Assembly (NCBI RefSeq): GCF_003597675.1
Contig: NZ_CP030830.1
Coordinates: 248,001 to 312,000 of the forward strand
Length of the DNA stretch: 64,000 nucleotides
DNA from: Neorhizobium sp. NCHU2750
Lineage (GTDB): Bacteria > Pseudomonadota > Alphaproteobacteria > Rhizobiales > Rhizobiaceae
Reading direction: 5' to 3'
Shown here: positions 24,427-33,819 of the stretch, piece by piece
How positions within the stretch are numbered: position 1 is the stretch's first letter
Layout of the letters: each line of letters begins with the position of its first letter
Program-made: the position numbers and the translations under genes
Notes under the pieces: generated by a model
What the model was told of the DNA's origin: nothing
Database searches by the model: none
Seen by the model: the letters and a program-made list of their open reading frames with translations, nothing else

Positions 24427-25545
24427 ATGATTTTTACGTTGGAAGAATACAAGACGCGCCTGGAGCGCGTTCGAGCCGACATGGCTGCCCGCAACATCGA
24501 CCTGCTGATCGTTGACCAGAGCGAATTCCTCATTCATCTGACGGGTTTTTCGATTTCGGAAAACATGTACAGGGCTTGCCTCGTGCCACTGGCGGGAGAG
24601 CCGGTCATGGTGCTGCGCGCCGTCGATCTCGGACCGTTTCTCGACAGTTCGTGGATCACGCAGTCCGTTGCTTTCGCAGATTGGGAAGATCCGATCGAAG
24701 CCGTGGCATCAACGATCACCAGGCTCGGATTCGGCGATAGGAGCATCGGTGTCGACGAAGAATCGTACTGCATGCCTATCCGGCGTTTCAGGCAGCTGAA
24801 GGCGAAGCTCCCGGCCGCAGAGTTCCGCGATTTCTCGGGCGTTCTGGAAGTGCTGCGGATGTGCAAGTCACCGGCTGAAATCGCGCTGCTCCGAGAGGCT
24901 TCGCGGATCGGCGATCTCGCTATAGCAGCCGCCGTTGCTAGTGCCGGGGAAGGGCGTTCTGCTCGTGACGCTGCCGCCGAAGTCCACCGTGTCTTCATGG
25001 AGGAGGGAGCCGATACCGCTCGCGCAGGCATCATCACGGCCGGCATCGGTAACAACTTCCTTCATGGGTACATGACGGGCACGCCGCTGAAACGTGGCGA
25101 CATCCTGCATCTCGAACTGCTGCCCTTCAAGGATGGCTACAGTTCGCGCATCATGCGCCCCGTCGTCATAGGGCCAGCGGATGAACGCAAGGCGATCGCC
25201 GAGCGGCTGCTCGCGATCCAGGATAGGCAATTTGCTGCGATGAAGCCGGGTGCTGTCGCGAGGGATATCGACGCGATTGCCCGCGATGGCGTACTCGCTG
25301 CCGGTCTTCGCCCCGACTATCTCAACATTACCGGATATACGATAGGCGCCTTCCCGCTTCACACGCCCCGCACCAGCGATTTCAGCCGAGTCTTCCTTCC
25401 CAATGCCGAATGGACACTCGAGCCGGGCATGGTATTTCACATGTATGTCTCGGCAGAGGGAGTAGCCTTCAGCGAGACGATGCTTGTCACCGAGACCGGC
25501 TCGGAACGCCTTACCCTGGCGGAACGGCGGATCTTTGAAGCATAA
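24427..25545 (+). CDS. M24-fold protein (creatinase/prolidase-like) without metal ligands
   Basis: This 372-residue protein has the two-domain layout of the creatinase/Xaa-Pro dipeptidase family: an N-terminal creatinase_N domain (about 1-130) and a pita-bread domain. The canonical metal-binding residues are missing: the usual D-G-x-x-x-x-G-Y-x-x-D block reads HLELLPFKDGYSSRIMRP, the GHG(I/V)G block reads GYTIGAF, and the terminal Glu blocks are altered (HMYVSAEGVAFSETML). Creatinase, a member of the same fold, works without metal, so this could be a metal-free amidino- or ring-opening hydrolase rather than a peptidase. It follows the transporter by 18 bases and precedes a glutamine amidotransferase. 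Confidence 0.82.
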   Translation: MIFTLEEYKTRLERVRADMAARNIDLLIVDQSEFLIHLTGFSISENMYRACLVPLAGEPVMVLRAVDLGPFLDSSWITQSVAFADWEDPIEAVASTITRLGFGDRSIGVDEESYCMPIRRFRQLKAKLPAAEFRDFSGVLEVLRMCKSPAEIALLREASRIGDLAIAAAVASAGEGRSARDAAAEVHRVFMEEGADTARAGIITAGIGNNFLHGYMTGTPLKRGDILHLELLPFKDGYSSRIMRPVVIGPADERKAIAERLLAIQDRQFAAMKPGAVARDIDAIARDGVLAAGLRPDYLNITGYTIGAFPLHTPRTSDFSRVFLPNAEWTLEPGMVFHMYVSAEGVAFSETMLVTETGSERLTLAERRIFEA

Positions 25546-25679
25546 TCGGCCGCCCTCACTCGTCGGCGATTATCCGTGCGACGGCGGAGATCGCGACGAA
25601 TGGCGGCCGATTCCGTATATCCGAGGACATAGAATGTCGTTCGCGCATCCGCTCGGATGCACGGCGATCGGGAAATGTG

Positions 25680-26378
25680 ATGATGAAGACGAGAATTGGC
25701 ATTCTGAAGCCGGGCGCGGCGCCGGAAAATCTTGCCGCCGTCCAAGGCGACTACGACTTTCTTTTTCGGCAATTGCTGGGTGAAGACGACTTTGACTATG
25801 TCGCCTATGACGTCGAGAAGGGGATTTTCCCGCCAAATGCAATGGTGACGGATGGATGGATTATCACGGGGTCGCGCCACGGCGTCTACGAGGACCATGC
25901 CTGGATTGCGCCGTTGGAAAGGCTTATTCGCGACATCCAGGCGGCCGGTCGGCCGCTGGTTGGGATCTGCTTCGGCCACCAGATCGTCGCTCAGGCGCTC
26001 GGCGGCCGCGTCGAGCGGGCAGCCTCCGGCTGGATTGCAGGACCGCAGACATATACCGATACAACCGGTCGCGAGTTTCACGTCAATGCATGGCATCGCG
26101 ATCAGGTCGTGGAAGCGCCCCCTGGAGCTGAGGTTTTTGCAAGCGGCGCAGAATGTCCGATTGCTGGCCTTCGTTATACGGGTCCGATCTTGACGCTCCA
26201 GCCGCATCCCGAATTCAGCATGCCATATCTCGCCGGCCTCTTCGAAGAAAGAGGGGCAGCGCTGCCCGAAGCCGTCCAGGCAGCGACCTTGACGAGCATG
26301 CAGTATGGCTTCGTCGATCAGGTCTCCATGGGACAAGTTCTCAGAGAGATATTGAAATCCGGTGCCAGAGGTCGATAA
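25680..26378 (+). CDS. Class I glutamine amidotransferase domain protein
   Basis: The 232-residue protein has the class I GATase fold with nucleophile Cys97 in GICFGHQIVAQALGG and the catalytic His-Glu of LQPHPEFSMPY near residue 180. It lacks any synthetase domain, so it resembles free-standing GMP-synthase-like amidotransferases or gamma-glutamyl hydrolases such as PuuD. A GGGA lies about eight bases before paired ATGs at 25680 and 25683. It lies 134 bases beyond the M24-fold gene in the same direction and is probably the last gene of the RpiR operon, perhaps removing a glutamyl group from a catabolic intermediate. Confidence 0.82.
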   Translation: MMKTRIGILKPGAAPENLAAVQGDYDFLFRQLLGEDDFDYVAYDVEKGIFPPNAMVTDGWIITGSRHGVYEDHAWIAPLERLIRDIQAAGRPLVGICFGHQIVAQALGGRVERAASGWIAGPQTYTDTTGREFHVNAWHRDQVVEAPPGAEVFASGAECPIAGLRYTGPILTLQPHPEFSMPYLAGLFEERGAALPEAVQAATLTSMQYGFVDQVSMGQVLREILKSGARGR

Positions 26379-26489
26379 GCGGATCAGAAGTCTTACAAGA
26401 GAAACTGCTCCCCCATGGCTGTGAGGTATTGCCAAGTTGTTTGATGTTGGCGTCTCTGGTATCGAGGAGCAATGAGATTACCAAGCGCA

Positions 26490-27000
26490 TTTCCCTGGCT
26501 GAAGGGTTTCCGTCTCCCACGTGAGATCGTGGCTCATGCGGTTTGGGCTTATCACCCGGTTTGCCCTGGGTAGGCAGATGTGGAAGACCCGCTCGCGGGG
26601 CGCGGGTGATTGTTAGCGGGGAAACTGCTGGACTATGGATTAATCGTTTTGGTCAGCATATTGCCACTTGCATTCGCAGGGACCGACCAAAGCCGAATGA
26701 CAAGTGGCACATCGATGAGGCCGTCATCACCATTGGCGGCCAGAAATTCTGGCTCTGGCGGGCAATCGATGCTGACGGTGATGTTTTCGACATTTTGGTT
26801 CAGCCTCGCCGCAACACTAAGGCAGCAAACGCTTCTTTTCCGGTCAGGCAATTGGCAAACCGAGTGTCGTCGTGACCGATTAGCTTGGCAGCTAAGTCAA
26901 GCCAATACAGACACCCTGGCGCCAGATGCCGATCATCCGGCGCACAAGGGCCTGAACAATAGAATTGAAAACTCGCACCGTCTCACCCGAAAACGGGAGT
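26490..27000 (+). pseudogene. Decayed IS6-family transposase
   Basis: Fragments of one IS6/IS26-type transposase occur in changing frames: LPREIVAHAVWAYH near 26510, then KPNDKWHIDEAVITIGGQKF and FWLWRAIDADGDVFDILVQP (26690-26810) in frame 3, and AHKGLNNRIENSHRLTRKRE (about 26940-26999) in another. At least two frameshifts and internal losses make it non-functional. No clear terminal inverted repeats remain. It marks the boundary after the second transporter cluster. Confidence 0.8.
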
Positions 27001-27194
27001 AGATCAAGGGTCGACTACACCGCTGAAATGATCGTCTAAAATACCCGAGCCATCATCGCGCGCGACCAGCCGCAAACAACTTGGCAATGGATCGCCTCAG
27101 CTAATCAATCATCGGGTAATTTGTGGCTGCCTCCCTCGGACCCGAAAGATGGGTCACACTTCTGGCTATCCAAAGCTAAAGGAAGGACGCAGCC

Positions 27195-28195
27195 ATAACG
27201 TACTATGCCGGACTAGACCTGTCGATGGACTCCACGCAGGTCGGCTTGTGGACGAAGCTGGTAAGAAGGTCGCCTCGATGAAGGTCCTGAGCAGTCCTGA
27301 TATGATCGCATATGCATTACGCGAAGTAGGCGGCGTCGGACGAGCTGCCATAGAAACCGGACGTATGTCGCCGGCGACGCCATGGCTTGCGTACTGTGGA
27401 TATTCCCATTGTCTGCATCGATGCCCGGCAGGCACACCAAAGCCTATAGGCGTTGAAGGCCAACAAAACTGACCCGCATGACGCAGCCGCCCTGGCACAA
27501 CTGGCCAGAACCGATTTCTATGAGGTGCACGTCAAATCTCCGGCGGCACACGGCGTGCGAAGCATCATTACGACACGCAACCATCTGGTCGAATCTCGAG
27601 TTCGCCTCGGCGACATGATCCGCGGCCTGTGCGCGATCTTCGGCTTCAAGCCCGGGCCTAGCCAAGGTAAGGCATTTTCGATCGGGTGATGGAGGCTGCC
27701 AAAATCCCCGGTTTGGAGCAGAGCATCACCGCACTACTCGCAGTGAGAACAGGCCTGACTGCGCAGTAAAAGGAGATAGATCGTGTTTTACGTGAGCTCG
27801 CCCATCGATCCCAATCCTGCCGGCAACTCATGAGCATCCCCGGTGTCGGTGTGCAAACGTCTGCTGCTTTTGTCGCTGCCGTTTATGAAGTCGGCCGCTT
27901 CCGACAATCGCGCACTGCCGGTGCCTACTTTGGCCTCGTCGCCAAACGTCATCAATCTGGAGAAATTGATTGGACGGGGAGGATCACCGAACAAGGTGAC
28001 AGCACGATCCGGAAACTCCTCTACGAAGCGGCCAACTCGATCCTCACGCGCAGTCGCGGGAGCTATGCGCTCAAGGGTTGGACGATGAAGATCGCCAAGC
28101 GGCGTGGACTGCGGAAGGCACGGGTGGCGCTCGCGCGTCGTCTTGCCGTCATCATACATGCCATGCTGCGCAATGGCATTTTGTTCCAAGCATAG
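27195..28195 (+). pseudogene. Decayed IS110-family transposase
   Basis: The reading frames rebuild one IS110-type DEDD transposase: TYYAGLDLSMDSTQV at the N-terminus (first catalytic Asp, but the start codon is now ATA), DEAGKKVASMKVLSSPDMI in a shifted frame, KANKTDPHDAAALAQLARTD near 27460, and an intact C-terminal third (27830-28195) with the transposase_20 block MSIPGVGVQTSAAFVAAVYE and GITEQGDSTIRKLL-like sequence. Several frameshifts make it a relic. The 309-base non-coding stretch that follows belongs to the same element. Confidence 0.82.
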
Positions 28196-28504
28196 GATGA
28201 GGTATAATCTGTTTGCCAGTGGTGAAGCCAGATAGCTGATCCGAGGCGGTGTCCCGAGAGGGAACGCAGGGACGAATGATCTGCGAAGGTTACCGGATGG
28301 GCCAGAGAGCCCGCTTCAAGTCAATGCAACGTTCGACCTTGTGAAACCCCACACAGTACGATCGCTGCCTGCAGCCATCAGTGCGGACAGACCCTTGAAG
28401 CCCTACGATCTAAAGCACCGTTCGAAGCAATTAGGCAACTCAGCGAGACAAAGCCTGAGATCTTCATTCGAGTACCAACCCATGACATGTTGGGACCAAA
28501 CACC
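28196..28504 (+). other. Non-coding 3' part of the IS110 relic
   Basis: No ORF of note lies between the IS110 transposase stop and the DUF1028 stop codon. The stretch is probably the non-coding end of the IS110 element. IS110-family elements carry a structured non-coding bridge RNA in one end, so a decayed guide-RNA gene could lie here. I could not fold it or define the right terminus, which should lie between about 28440 and 28504 because the DUF1028 gene is complete. Confidence 0.45.
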
Positions 28505-29182
28505 TTAGGCATCTCCAGGGACACCATAAGATGGTGCGGATTGGGGATCGAGCGCACGCGTTATGTAGTCGTCAGCCTCGGGCTGGTAGATTTCCCAGGC
28601 CCGGCTCACTGCCGCCACGGGGCAGGTGTCGTCGACCCAGTCGATACGCAGCTCTGCATAGGGCCAGCTTTGCCGATCGACGATCAGCAGGCCTGCCGAA
28701 TGGACGGGACCCGCTTCGCCGCCTGCCTCCACGGCCGCCTTGAGTGCCACGATCAGCCTGTCGCCCAGGCTGCCGTCTGATGACTCGAAGGCGGCAATCA
28801 TGGCGGAGGGGATGCCATCGTTCGCAAGCAGGTTGCCTCCGGCAACACAATCTTTGCCGGTCGCCGATGTCCAGATGCCGAGCGCCCGTGTGCCTGAATG
28901 GATCGACGTTTCGCCCTTCGCATCGACGGCGAGAACCTGCCGATAGTCGGGATAGGCATCATGCCGGCGGGCGGCATCGACGGCTTCCGCCGCGGTGGCA
29001 CCACTTTGCAGCTTTTCCAGCACGAAGGCGCCGAGCGCAGGATTGGTGACGTTCTGGGTGGAGACAGCGCCGACGCCAGCCTTCGCCCATGCACAACGCG
29101 CGGCCACAGCAGGTGACGATGACGAAATCGCAACGCCGAACTGGCCAGTCTTTGCGCAGCGGGCGACGATGGAAAATGTCAT
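28505..29182 (-). CDS. DUF1028 family protein (Ntn-hydrolase-like)
   Basis: The 225-residue protein starts MTFSIVARCAKTGQFGVAIS and ends in SAPSYGVPGDA, both typical of DUF1028. The family has an Ntn-hydrolase-like fold and is often found with RidA and M20 genes, but its reaction is not established. The ATG at 29182 has AGGAG upstream; the 26 residues before it are untranslated leader. It is the last gene of a leftward group with RidA and a flavin monooxygenase, and is complete despite abutting the IS110 relic. Confidence 0.88.
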   Translation of the reverse strand: MTFSIVARCAKTGQFGVAISSSSPAVAARCAWAKAGVGAVSTQNVTNPALGAFVLEKLQSGATAAEAVDAARRHDAYPDYRQVLAVDAKGETSIHSGTRALGIWTSATGKDCVAGGNLLANDGIPSAMIAAFESSDGSLGDRLIVALKAAVEAGGEAGPVHSAGLLIVDRQSWPYAELRIDWVDDTCPVAAVSRAWEIYQPEADDYITRALDPQSAPSYGVPGDA

Positions 29183-29300
29183 GCGGAAATCTCCTGTGGC
29201 AGGCGGTTGGCGGTTTTCAAACCTAAGAGGCAAACAAGCCTCCGGCGCCGGCCAGAACATGCTGTGCCGGAGCCTGGGCGTGATAGAAGATCGGCCCCGT

Positions 29301-29714
29301 TCAGTCCGGGATCACGGCCGTTGCATCGATCTCGACCAGCCACTCGGGACGGGCAAGGGCTACGACGACGAGGCCGGTGCAGACCGGAAACACGCCTTTG
29401 ATATATTCGCCCATCGTCCGATAGACCGCCTCGCGGTGGCGCACATCGGTGAGATAGACGACAAGCTTGGTCACGTGTTCCATCCTGCCTCCGGCCTCCT
29501 CGACCAGCTGGCGGATATTCTGCATGACCTTATGGGTCTGATCGACCGGATCGTGGCTGTCGATGTTCTTCGCCGTGTCGAGGTCCTGAGGGCACTGACC
29601 GCGCAGGAAGATGACGGTGCCGCGTGCGACGACGGCCTGGCAAAGGTCGTTATCGAGCTTCTGCTCGGGATAGGTTTCCTTGGTGTTGAATTTGCGGATG
29701 CGGGTATGCGCCAT
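29301..29714 (-). CDS. RidA/YjgF/YER057c family protein
   Basis: The 137-residue protein belongs to the Rid family, trimeric enzymes that deaminate reactive enamine/imine intermediates. Landmarks are the long N-terminal strand region, QDLDTAKNIDSHDPVDQTHK and VVYLTDVRHREAVYRTMGEY, and the terminal VEIDATAVIPD, in which the Glu of the family active site is visible. The Arg of the classic RidA motif is not obvious, so it may be one of the other Rid subgroups. It lies between DUF1028 and a flavin monooxygenase, consistent with clearing imines made by amine oxidation. Confidence 0.85.
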   Translation of the reverse strand: MAHTRIRKFNTKETYPEQKLDNDLCQAVVARGTVIFLRGQCPQDLDTAKNIDSHDPVDQTHKVMQNIRQLVEEAGGRMEHVTKLVVYLTDVRHREAVYRTMGEYIKGVFPVCTGLVVVALARPEWLVEIDATAVIPD

Positions 29715-29784
29715 TGTAGTCTCCGTCGGATCAGGCAGGCAGTGGGACCGGGCTCGCCATCAGGCTGGCCATCGGTCGGGATAA

Positions 29785-31035
29785 TCAGCCATGTGGTGAG
29801 TAGTTCAGATAGTTTTCCTGGATAAGGATATGATCGGCGATATGCTTTGCGTCATGCCACACGCCCCAGATAAAGCTCGAACCGCGGCCGGAAAGCCAGG
29901 GCAGGCCTAAGAAATATATGCCTTTTTCGGGAGAAACCCCGCGCTGGTGCTTCGGCCGGCCGGCCTCGTCGAAAGCATCGACCTTCAGCCAGCGATAGTC
30001 GGAGACGAAGCCCGTTGCCCAGATGATGGTCGTGACCCCGGCTTGGGCGAGATCAAGTTCGCCAAGCGGATTAGTGACGCAGTCGACCTCAGGGCCCAGA
30101 ACGCGCGCTGCCGGCTCTTCGGGCAGGTCCAGTGCATTTCGCTCGATAAATGCATCGGCTTCGTCGAGGAGCGACAGGTAATTATCGTCACCCCGGTTGA
30201 GATTGCGGCCGAGATCGCCAGCGAAGGAAATCTTACCGTCGGCATAGCCGCCCGTCATGCCGACCAGAATCATGCCCTCCGCAGCCAGACGGCGGAAATC
30301 GATGGTCTTGCCGCCGTTTGCGCCGCTGACAGCAATCGTCACATGTTCCGTCCCGGGCGCTTGCGGTTGGGCATCCCACTTGCCGAGAACGCCCAGCCAC
30401 CAGACGAAGTCACGGCCGCGATAGGAGCGTGGCGGGCGGTCGTGGGGGCCGACCGAGAGATAGACCTGTCGTCCGGAACGCATAATCTCCTCGGCAATCT
30501 GAACGCCCGAGGAGCCGGCGCCAACCACGAGTACGGCGCCCTCGGCGAGCTGCGCCGGATTGCGATATTCGCTGGAATGCATCTGGCGGATGCCGGAATC
30601 TGCGGCGACGATCGGCGGAATATTCGGCTTCTGGAAGGGGCCGGTCGCAGAAACCACGTTCTGCGCTTCGAACGTGCCCTCAGAGGTCTCAACCCGAAAG
30701 CCGGGGCGTCCTTCCAGCCGTTCGACGCTGGTCACGTCGACGCCACAGCGGATCGGCGCTCCATGCTTCTCTGCATAGTCGGCGAAATAGTCGGCAACCC
30801 CGTCCTTGCCAACAAAGGCATCCGGATTTCCGGGAAAGTCCATGCCGGGAAACCGGTCGTGCCAGGCAGGCCCATTGGCAACCAATGAGTCCCACCGCAT
30901 CGAGCGCCACCGCTCAGCGATGCGACCACGTTCAAGAACGAGATGCTTAACGCCATTCTTGCTGAGATGCTCGCTCATCGCGACCCCGGCCTGACCGGCT
31001 CCAACCACGAGCGTGTGGATCTTTTCGACTGACAT
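29785..31035 (-). CDS. Flavin-dependent monooxygenase (FMO / YUCCA-like)
   Basis: The 416-residue enzyme has two dinucleotide-binding motifs: VVGAGQAGVAMSEHL at residue 10 for FAD and VLVVGAGSSGVQIAEEI near 170 for NADPH. The FMO-type context ATGPFQKPNIPP and the C-terminal TTIIWATGFVSDYRWL are also present. It would hydroxylate or oxidise a nucleophilic N or S, or carry out oxidative decarboxylation. The ATG at 31035 has AGGAAGG upstream; a 70-residue upstream extension was rejected. It is divergent from the LysR-type gene at 31239, which is its likely regulator. Confidence 0.88.
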   Translation of the reverse strand: MSVEKIHTLVVGAGQAGVAMSEHLSKNGVKHLVLERGRIAERWRSMRWDSLVANGPAWHDRFPGMDFPGNPDAFVGKDGVADYFADYAEKHGAPIRCGVDVTSVERLEGRPGFRVETSEGTFEAQNVVSATGPFQKPNIPPIVAADSGIRQMHSSEYRNPAQLAEGAVLVVGAGSSGVQIAEEIMRSGRQVYLSVGPHDRPPRSYRGRDFVWWLGVLGKWDAQPQAPGTEHVTIAVSGANGGKTIDFRRLAAEGMILVGMTGGYADGKISFAGDLGRNLNRGDDNYLSLLDEADAFIERNALDLPEEPAARVLGPEVDCVTNPLGELDLAQAGVTTIIWATGFVSDYRWLKVDAFDEAGRPKHQRGVSPEKGIYFLGLPWLSGRGSSFIWGVWHDAKHIADHILIQENYLNYSPHG

Positions 31036-31114
31036 CCATTGGTCCTTCCTGTTTCGACAGAGCCCGAAAACATCGTCGAATGCTTGCCTCCGATTTAGCG
31101 AAGCGCCTGATGTC

Positions 31115-31131
31115 GGAAAATTATGATTTCC
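31115..31131. promoter_or_regulatory. Inverted repeat in LysR/monooxygenase divergent promoter
   Basis: GGAAA-N7-TTTCC at 31115-31131 lies midway between the divergent starts at 31035 and 31239. A short interrupted palindrome in this position is where LysR-type regulators commonly bind. Candidate only. Confidence 0.4.
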
Positions 31132-31238
31132 TGCAGCACTGATTAGGATCGCCGAAAGTAGCTTCGTTCCCACGAGTGGAAACAGCCGGCTCAAATTGAC
31201 AGGTGACAAGTCCGGCAAGAACATCCTAGAAACTGCCC

Positions 31239-32195
31239 ATGGCACCCCAGATGCGCTTCACACTTCGCCAGCTCGAATATTTCATCGCGACCGCGGAAGC
31301 TGGCTCGATCACACTTGCATCCGAGCGGATTCATGTCTCCCAGCCATCGATCTCCACCGCTATATCGCAGCTGGAAATCGAGCTGAACACGCAGCTCTTC
31401 CTACGCCGCCATGCGCAAGGTCTTTCCCTGACGCCAGCCGGCCAGAAGCTGCTGCTACAGGCAAAGACCGTGATGGAACAGGTGCAAAATCTGTATACGA
31501 CAGCATCGGAGGCCACAGAGCAGGTTCGGGGAACCTTGTCCCTCGGTTGCCTTTTGACATTTGCCCCCATGCTGCTGCCTGAAGTCAGCCAGAGCTTTCA
31601 CGCCGCATACCAGGCGGCCCATGTCCGGCCGACGGTCGCCGATCACAGCACGCTTCTTTCGAAGCTCGAGCGGGCCGAGTTGGATATTGCTCTTTCCTAC
31701 GATTTGTCGGTTCCGGAGGACTTCGAGTTCACGCCGCTTGCGGAGCTGCCGCCCTATGTCCAGGTGGCTGAAACGGACCCGCTGGCTGCCCGTTCGGCTG
31801 TGACGCTCGCCGAACTGGCGGAGCGGGAATTCATTCTTCTCGATCTGCCGCTGTCACGCGACTATTTCCTTGCCCTGTTTGTCGCTGCTGGAGTGACGCC
31901 GAATATCGTCGCGCAGATCCAGCATCAGGAAGTCATCCGCACGATGGTCGGCAATCGCTATGGCTATACGCTTGCCAATGTCCGGCCCAAGAACAAGGCG
32001 GCACTGGACGGGCGGCGCCTCGTTTCGCTGCGGCTCGCAGGCGAGCACAGACCGATGCGCATCGGGCTCATCCGGGTCGGCCAGCAGGTGACGACCCGGC
32101 TTGTGCGCAGTTTCGAAGATCATTGCCGCCAGCTGATCTCGGACAATTATGTTCCGGGCATGGACGCACCGGTCCTCAATCTGCGTCGGACCTGA
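31239..32195 (+). CDS. LysR-family transcriptional regulator
   Basis: The 318-residue protein has the LysR winged helix (about 5-65: FTLRQLEYFIATAEAGSITL, ERIHVSQPSISTAISQLE) and a periplasmic-binding-like effector domain. The start may be 31239 or the ATG four codons later; neither has a strong ribosome site. It is divergent from the monooxygenase/RidA/DUF1028 group and 167 bases upstream of the ArgE-like gene, so it may control both. Confidence 0.9.
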   Translation: MAPQMRFTLRQLEYFIATAEAGSITLASERIHVSQPSISTAISQLEIELNTQLFLRRHAQGLSLTPAGQKLLLQAKTVMEQVQNLYTTASEATEQVRGTLSLGCLLTFAPMLLPEVSQSFHAAYQAAHVRPTVADHSTLLSKLERAELDIALSYDLSVPEDFEFTPLAELPPYVQVAETDPLAARSAVTLAELAEREFILLDLPLSRDYFLALFVAAGVTPNIVAQIQHQEVIRTMVGNRYGYTLANVRPKNKAALDGRRLVSLRLAGEHRPMRIGLIRVGQQVTTRLVRSFEDHCRQLISDNYVPGMDAPVLNLRRT

Positions 32196-32217
32196 CCGGG
32201 CAGCGGGCTCGTTTTTT
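32193..32217 (+). terminator. Weak intrinsic terminator after the LysR gene
   Basis: A short GC-rich stem (CCG-GGCAG-CGG with flanking GA/TC) is followed by GTTTTTT at 32211-32217. It overlaps the LysR stop codon. The stem is short, so termination may be partial. Confidence 0.35.
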
Positions 32218-32362
32218 GCTAAGCACCAGTTCCGAATATCCTACTTTGATATCTCACGGCCCGATGCGAATATTCCCGCATGGCCCTTGCGGGGCCGCGG
32301 ATTGTGCCTCTGATGACCGCTGATCCCATGGAAATGATAACTGTTCCCGGAGATGACAGATC

Positions 32363-33544
32363 ATGACTGAGACTGAAAACTGGCTCGGTCGATTGATTGC
32401 GCATCCCGCCGTGAGCGCCGACACCAATCTGCCCCTGATTGATGAAATAGAGACGCATCTCGTGGCGGCCGGCGCGATCTGCGAGCGCTTCCCCGACGCA
32501 ACGGGAACCAAGGCGGCACTCCTGGCTCGGTTCGGGCCGGATGCGGCCGGCGGCCTGATGCTGTCCGGCCATGTCGATGTTGTGCCCGCAATGGGGCAGG
32601 CCTGGACGGTGCCGCCCTTCGAGGCAACATGGCTCGAAGGGCGCATCTATGGCCGCGGCTCGACCGACATGAAGGGCTTCGTTGCATCCGTCATGGCGCT
32701 TGTGGAAAGGCTGGAGCCAGAGACCCTGACGGCGCCGCTCTGGCTGGCGATCTCCTACGATGAGGAGATCGGCTGTGTTGGTGTGCGCCCGATGCTCGAG
32801 GAAATCGCCGATCGAGGCATTCGCCCTGATCTCATCGTGGTCGGCGAGCCGACCTCGATGCAGCTTGGCCTCGGCCACAAGGGGAAGATGGCTTTCAGTG
32901 TTGCTGCTACCGGCACGCCGCGACATTCATCCGAGGCGCCTCTCGTCGTAAATGCCTTGCATCTGGCAACGGATTTCGTCGTGGGCCTGCGCGGGCTGCA
33001 GGATGAGATCGAGGCGAAAGGTCCCCGTGAGGAGGGCTATTCGGTGCCTTATGCAACGGTGCATGTCGGAAAACTCGCCGGCGGAACGGCGGTCAATCTT
33101 GTTCCCGATCGGGCCGAACTGCTGATGGAGTGCCGCATCATGGCGGCAGACGACCCTCTCGCCCTCGTTGAACGAATTCGCAAGATCGCATCCGCTGCCG
33201 CGAGGCCCTACCAAGCGCGATTTGGCGAGGCCGACATCACGGTGGAGGATACCGGCAGTTATCCCGGCCTTGCCACGGAAGTAGATGATCCGGCGGTCGA
33301 AGCGTTCAGGGGATGCCTGCCCGAGGGAACGGCGGATTGTCGCGTCAGCTTCGGAACGGAAGGCGGACTTTTTGCGCAGTCGCTCGATGTGCCGGTCGTC
33401 ATTTGTGGTCCGGGAAGCATGGAGCAGGGCCATCGGCCGGATGAGTTCATCGAACGGAGCCAGCTGATCGCTTGCGATCGGATGCTGCTGGAGGCCGTCC
33501 ATCGCTTCTGCCGACAGGAGCCGTCGGCCGACCAGGATTTTTGA
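32363..33544 (+). CDS. M20-family deacylase, acetylornithine deacetylase (ArgE)-like
   Basis: The 393-residue cytoplasmic enzyme has the M20A metal sites: His and Asp in LSGHVDVVPAMG, Asp in YGRGSTDMKGFVASVMAL, the Glu pair in ISYDEEIGCVGV, and the terminal His in GSMEQGHRPDEFI. The length and the dimerisation domain (about 180-295) match ArgE. It would hydrolyse an N-acylated amino acid. On an accessory replicon beside Rid and monooxygenase genes, a catabolic role on an acylated amine is more likely than arginine synthesis. Confidence 0.87.
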   Translation: MTETENWLGRLIAHPAVSADTNLPLIDEIETHLVAAGAICERFPDATGTKAALLARFGPDAAGGLMLSGHVDVVPAMGQAWTVPPFEATWLEGRIYGRGSTDMKGFVASVMALVERLEPETLTAPLWLAISYDEEIGCVGVRPMLEEIADRGIRPDLIVVGEPTSMQLGLGHKGKMAFSVAATGTPRHSSEAPLVVNALHLATDFVVGLRGLQDEIEAKGPREEGYSVPYATVHVGKLAGGTAVNLVPDRAELLMECRIMAADDPLALVERIRKIASAAARPYQARFGEADITVEDTGSYPGLATEVDDPAVEAFRGCLPEGTADCRVSFGTEGGLFAQSLDVPVVICGPGSMEQGHRPDEFIERSQLIACDRMLLEAVHRFCRQEPSADQDF

Positions 33545-33819
33545 ACAGCGCGTCGGGGTCGGCTTGATAAAAGCCAAATTAACTTCTCCGCCGGGAGTGA
33601 TTGGTATTTGCCTAAAGAATGAGCTTTGCTGCAGGAGTCCCCTGTGACTGGCCTGTTTTGGAATCTTGATAAATGGGCAATCCGCTCAATTTCTGGTCGC
33701 CACCTTCTGCTTAGGTAGCGTCTAATCATAAGCCTCGAAATCCGTAATTTACCCGTGGACAGCCGGGAGGCTTACTGATCGAAAGGCGGGAAACGCAAGT
33801 TTTATCGGAGAAAGACAAG

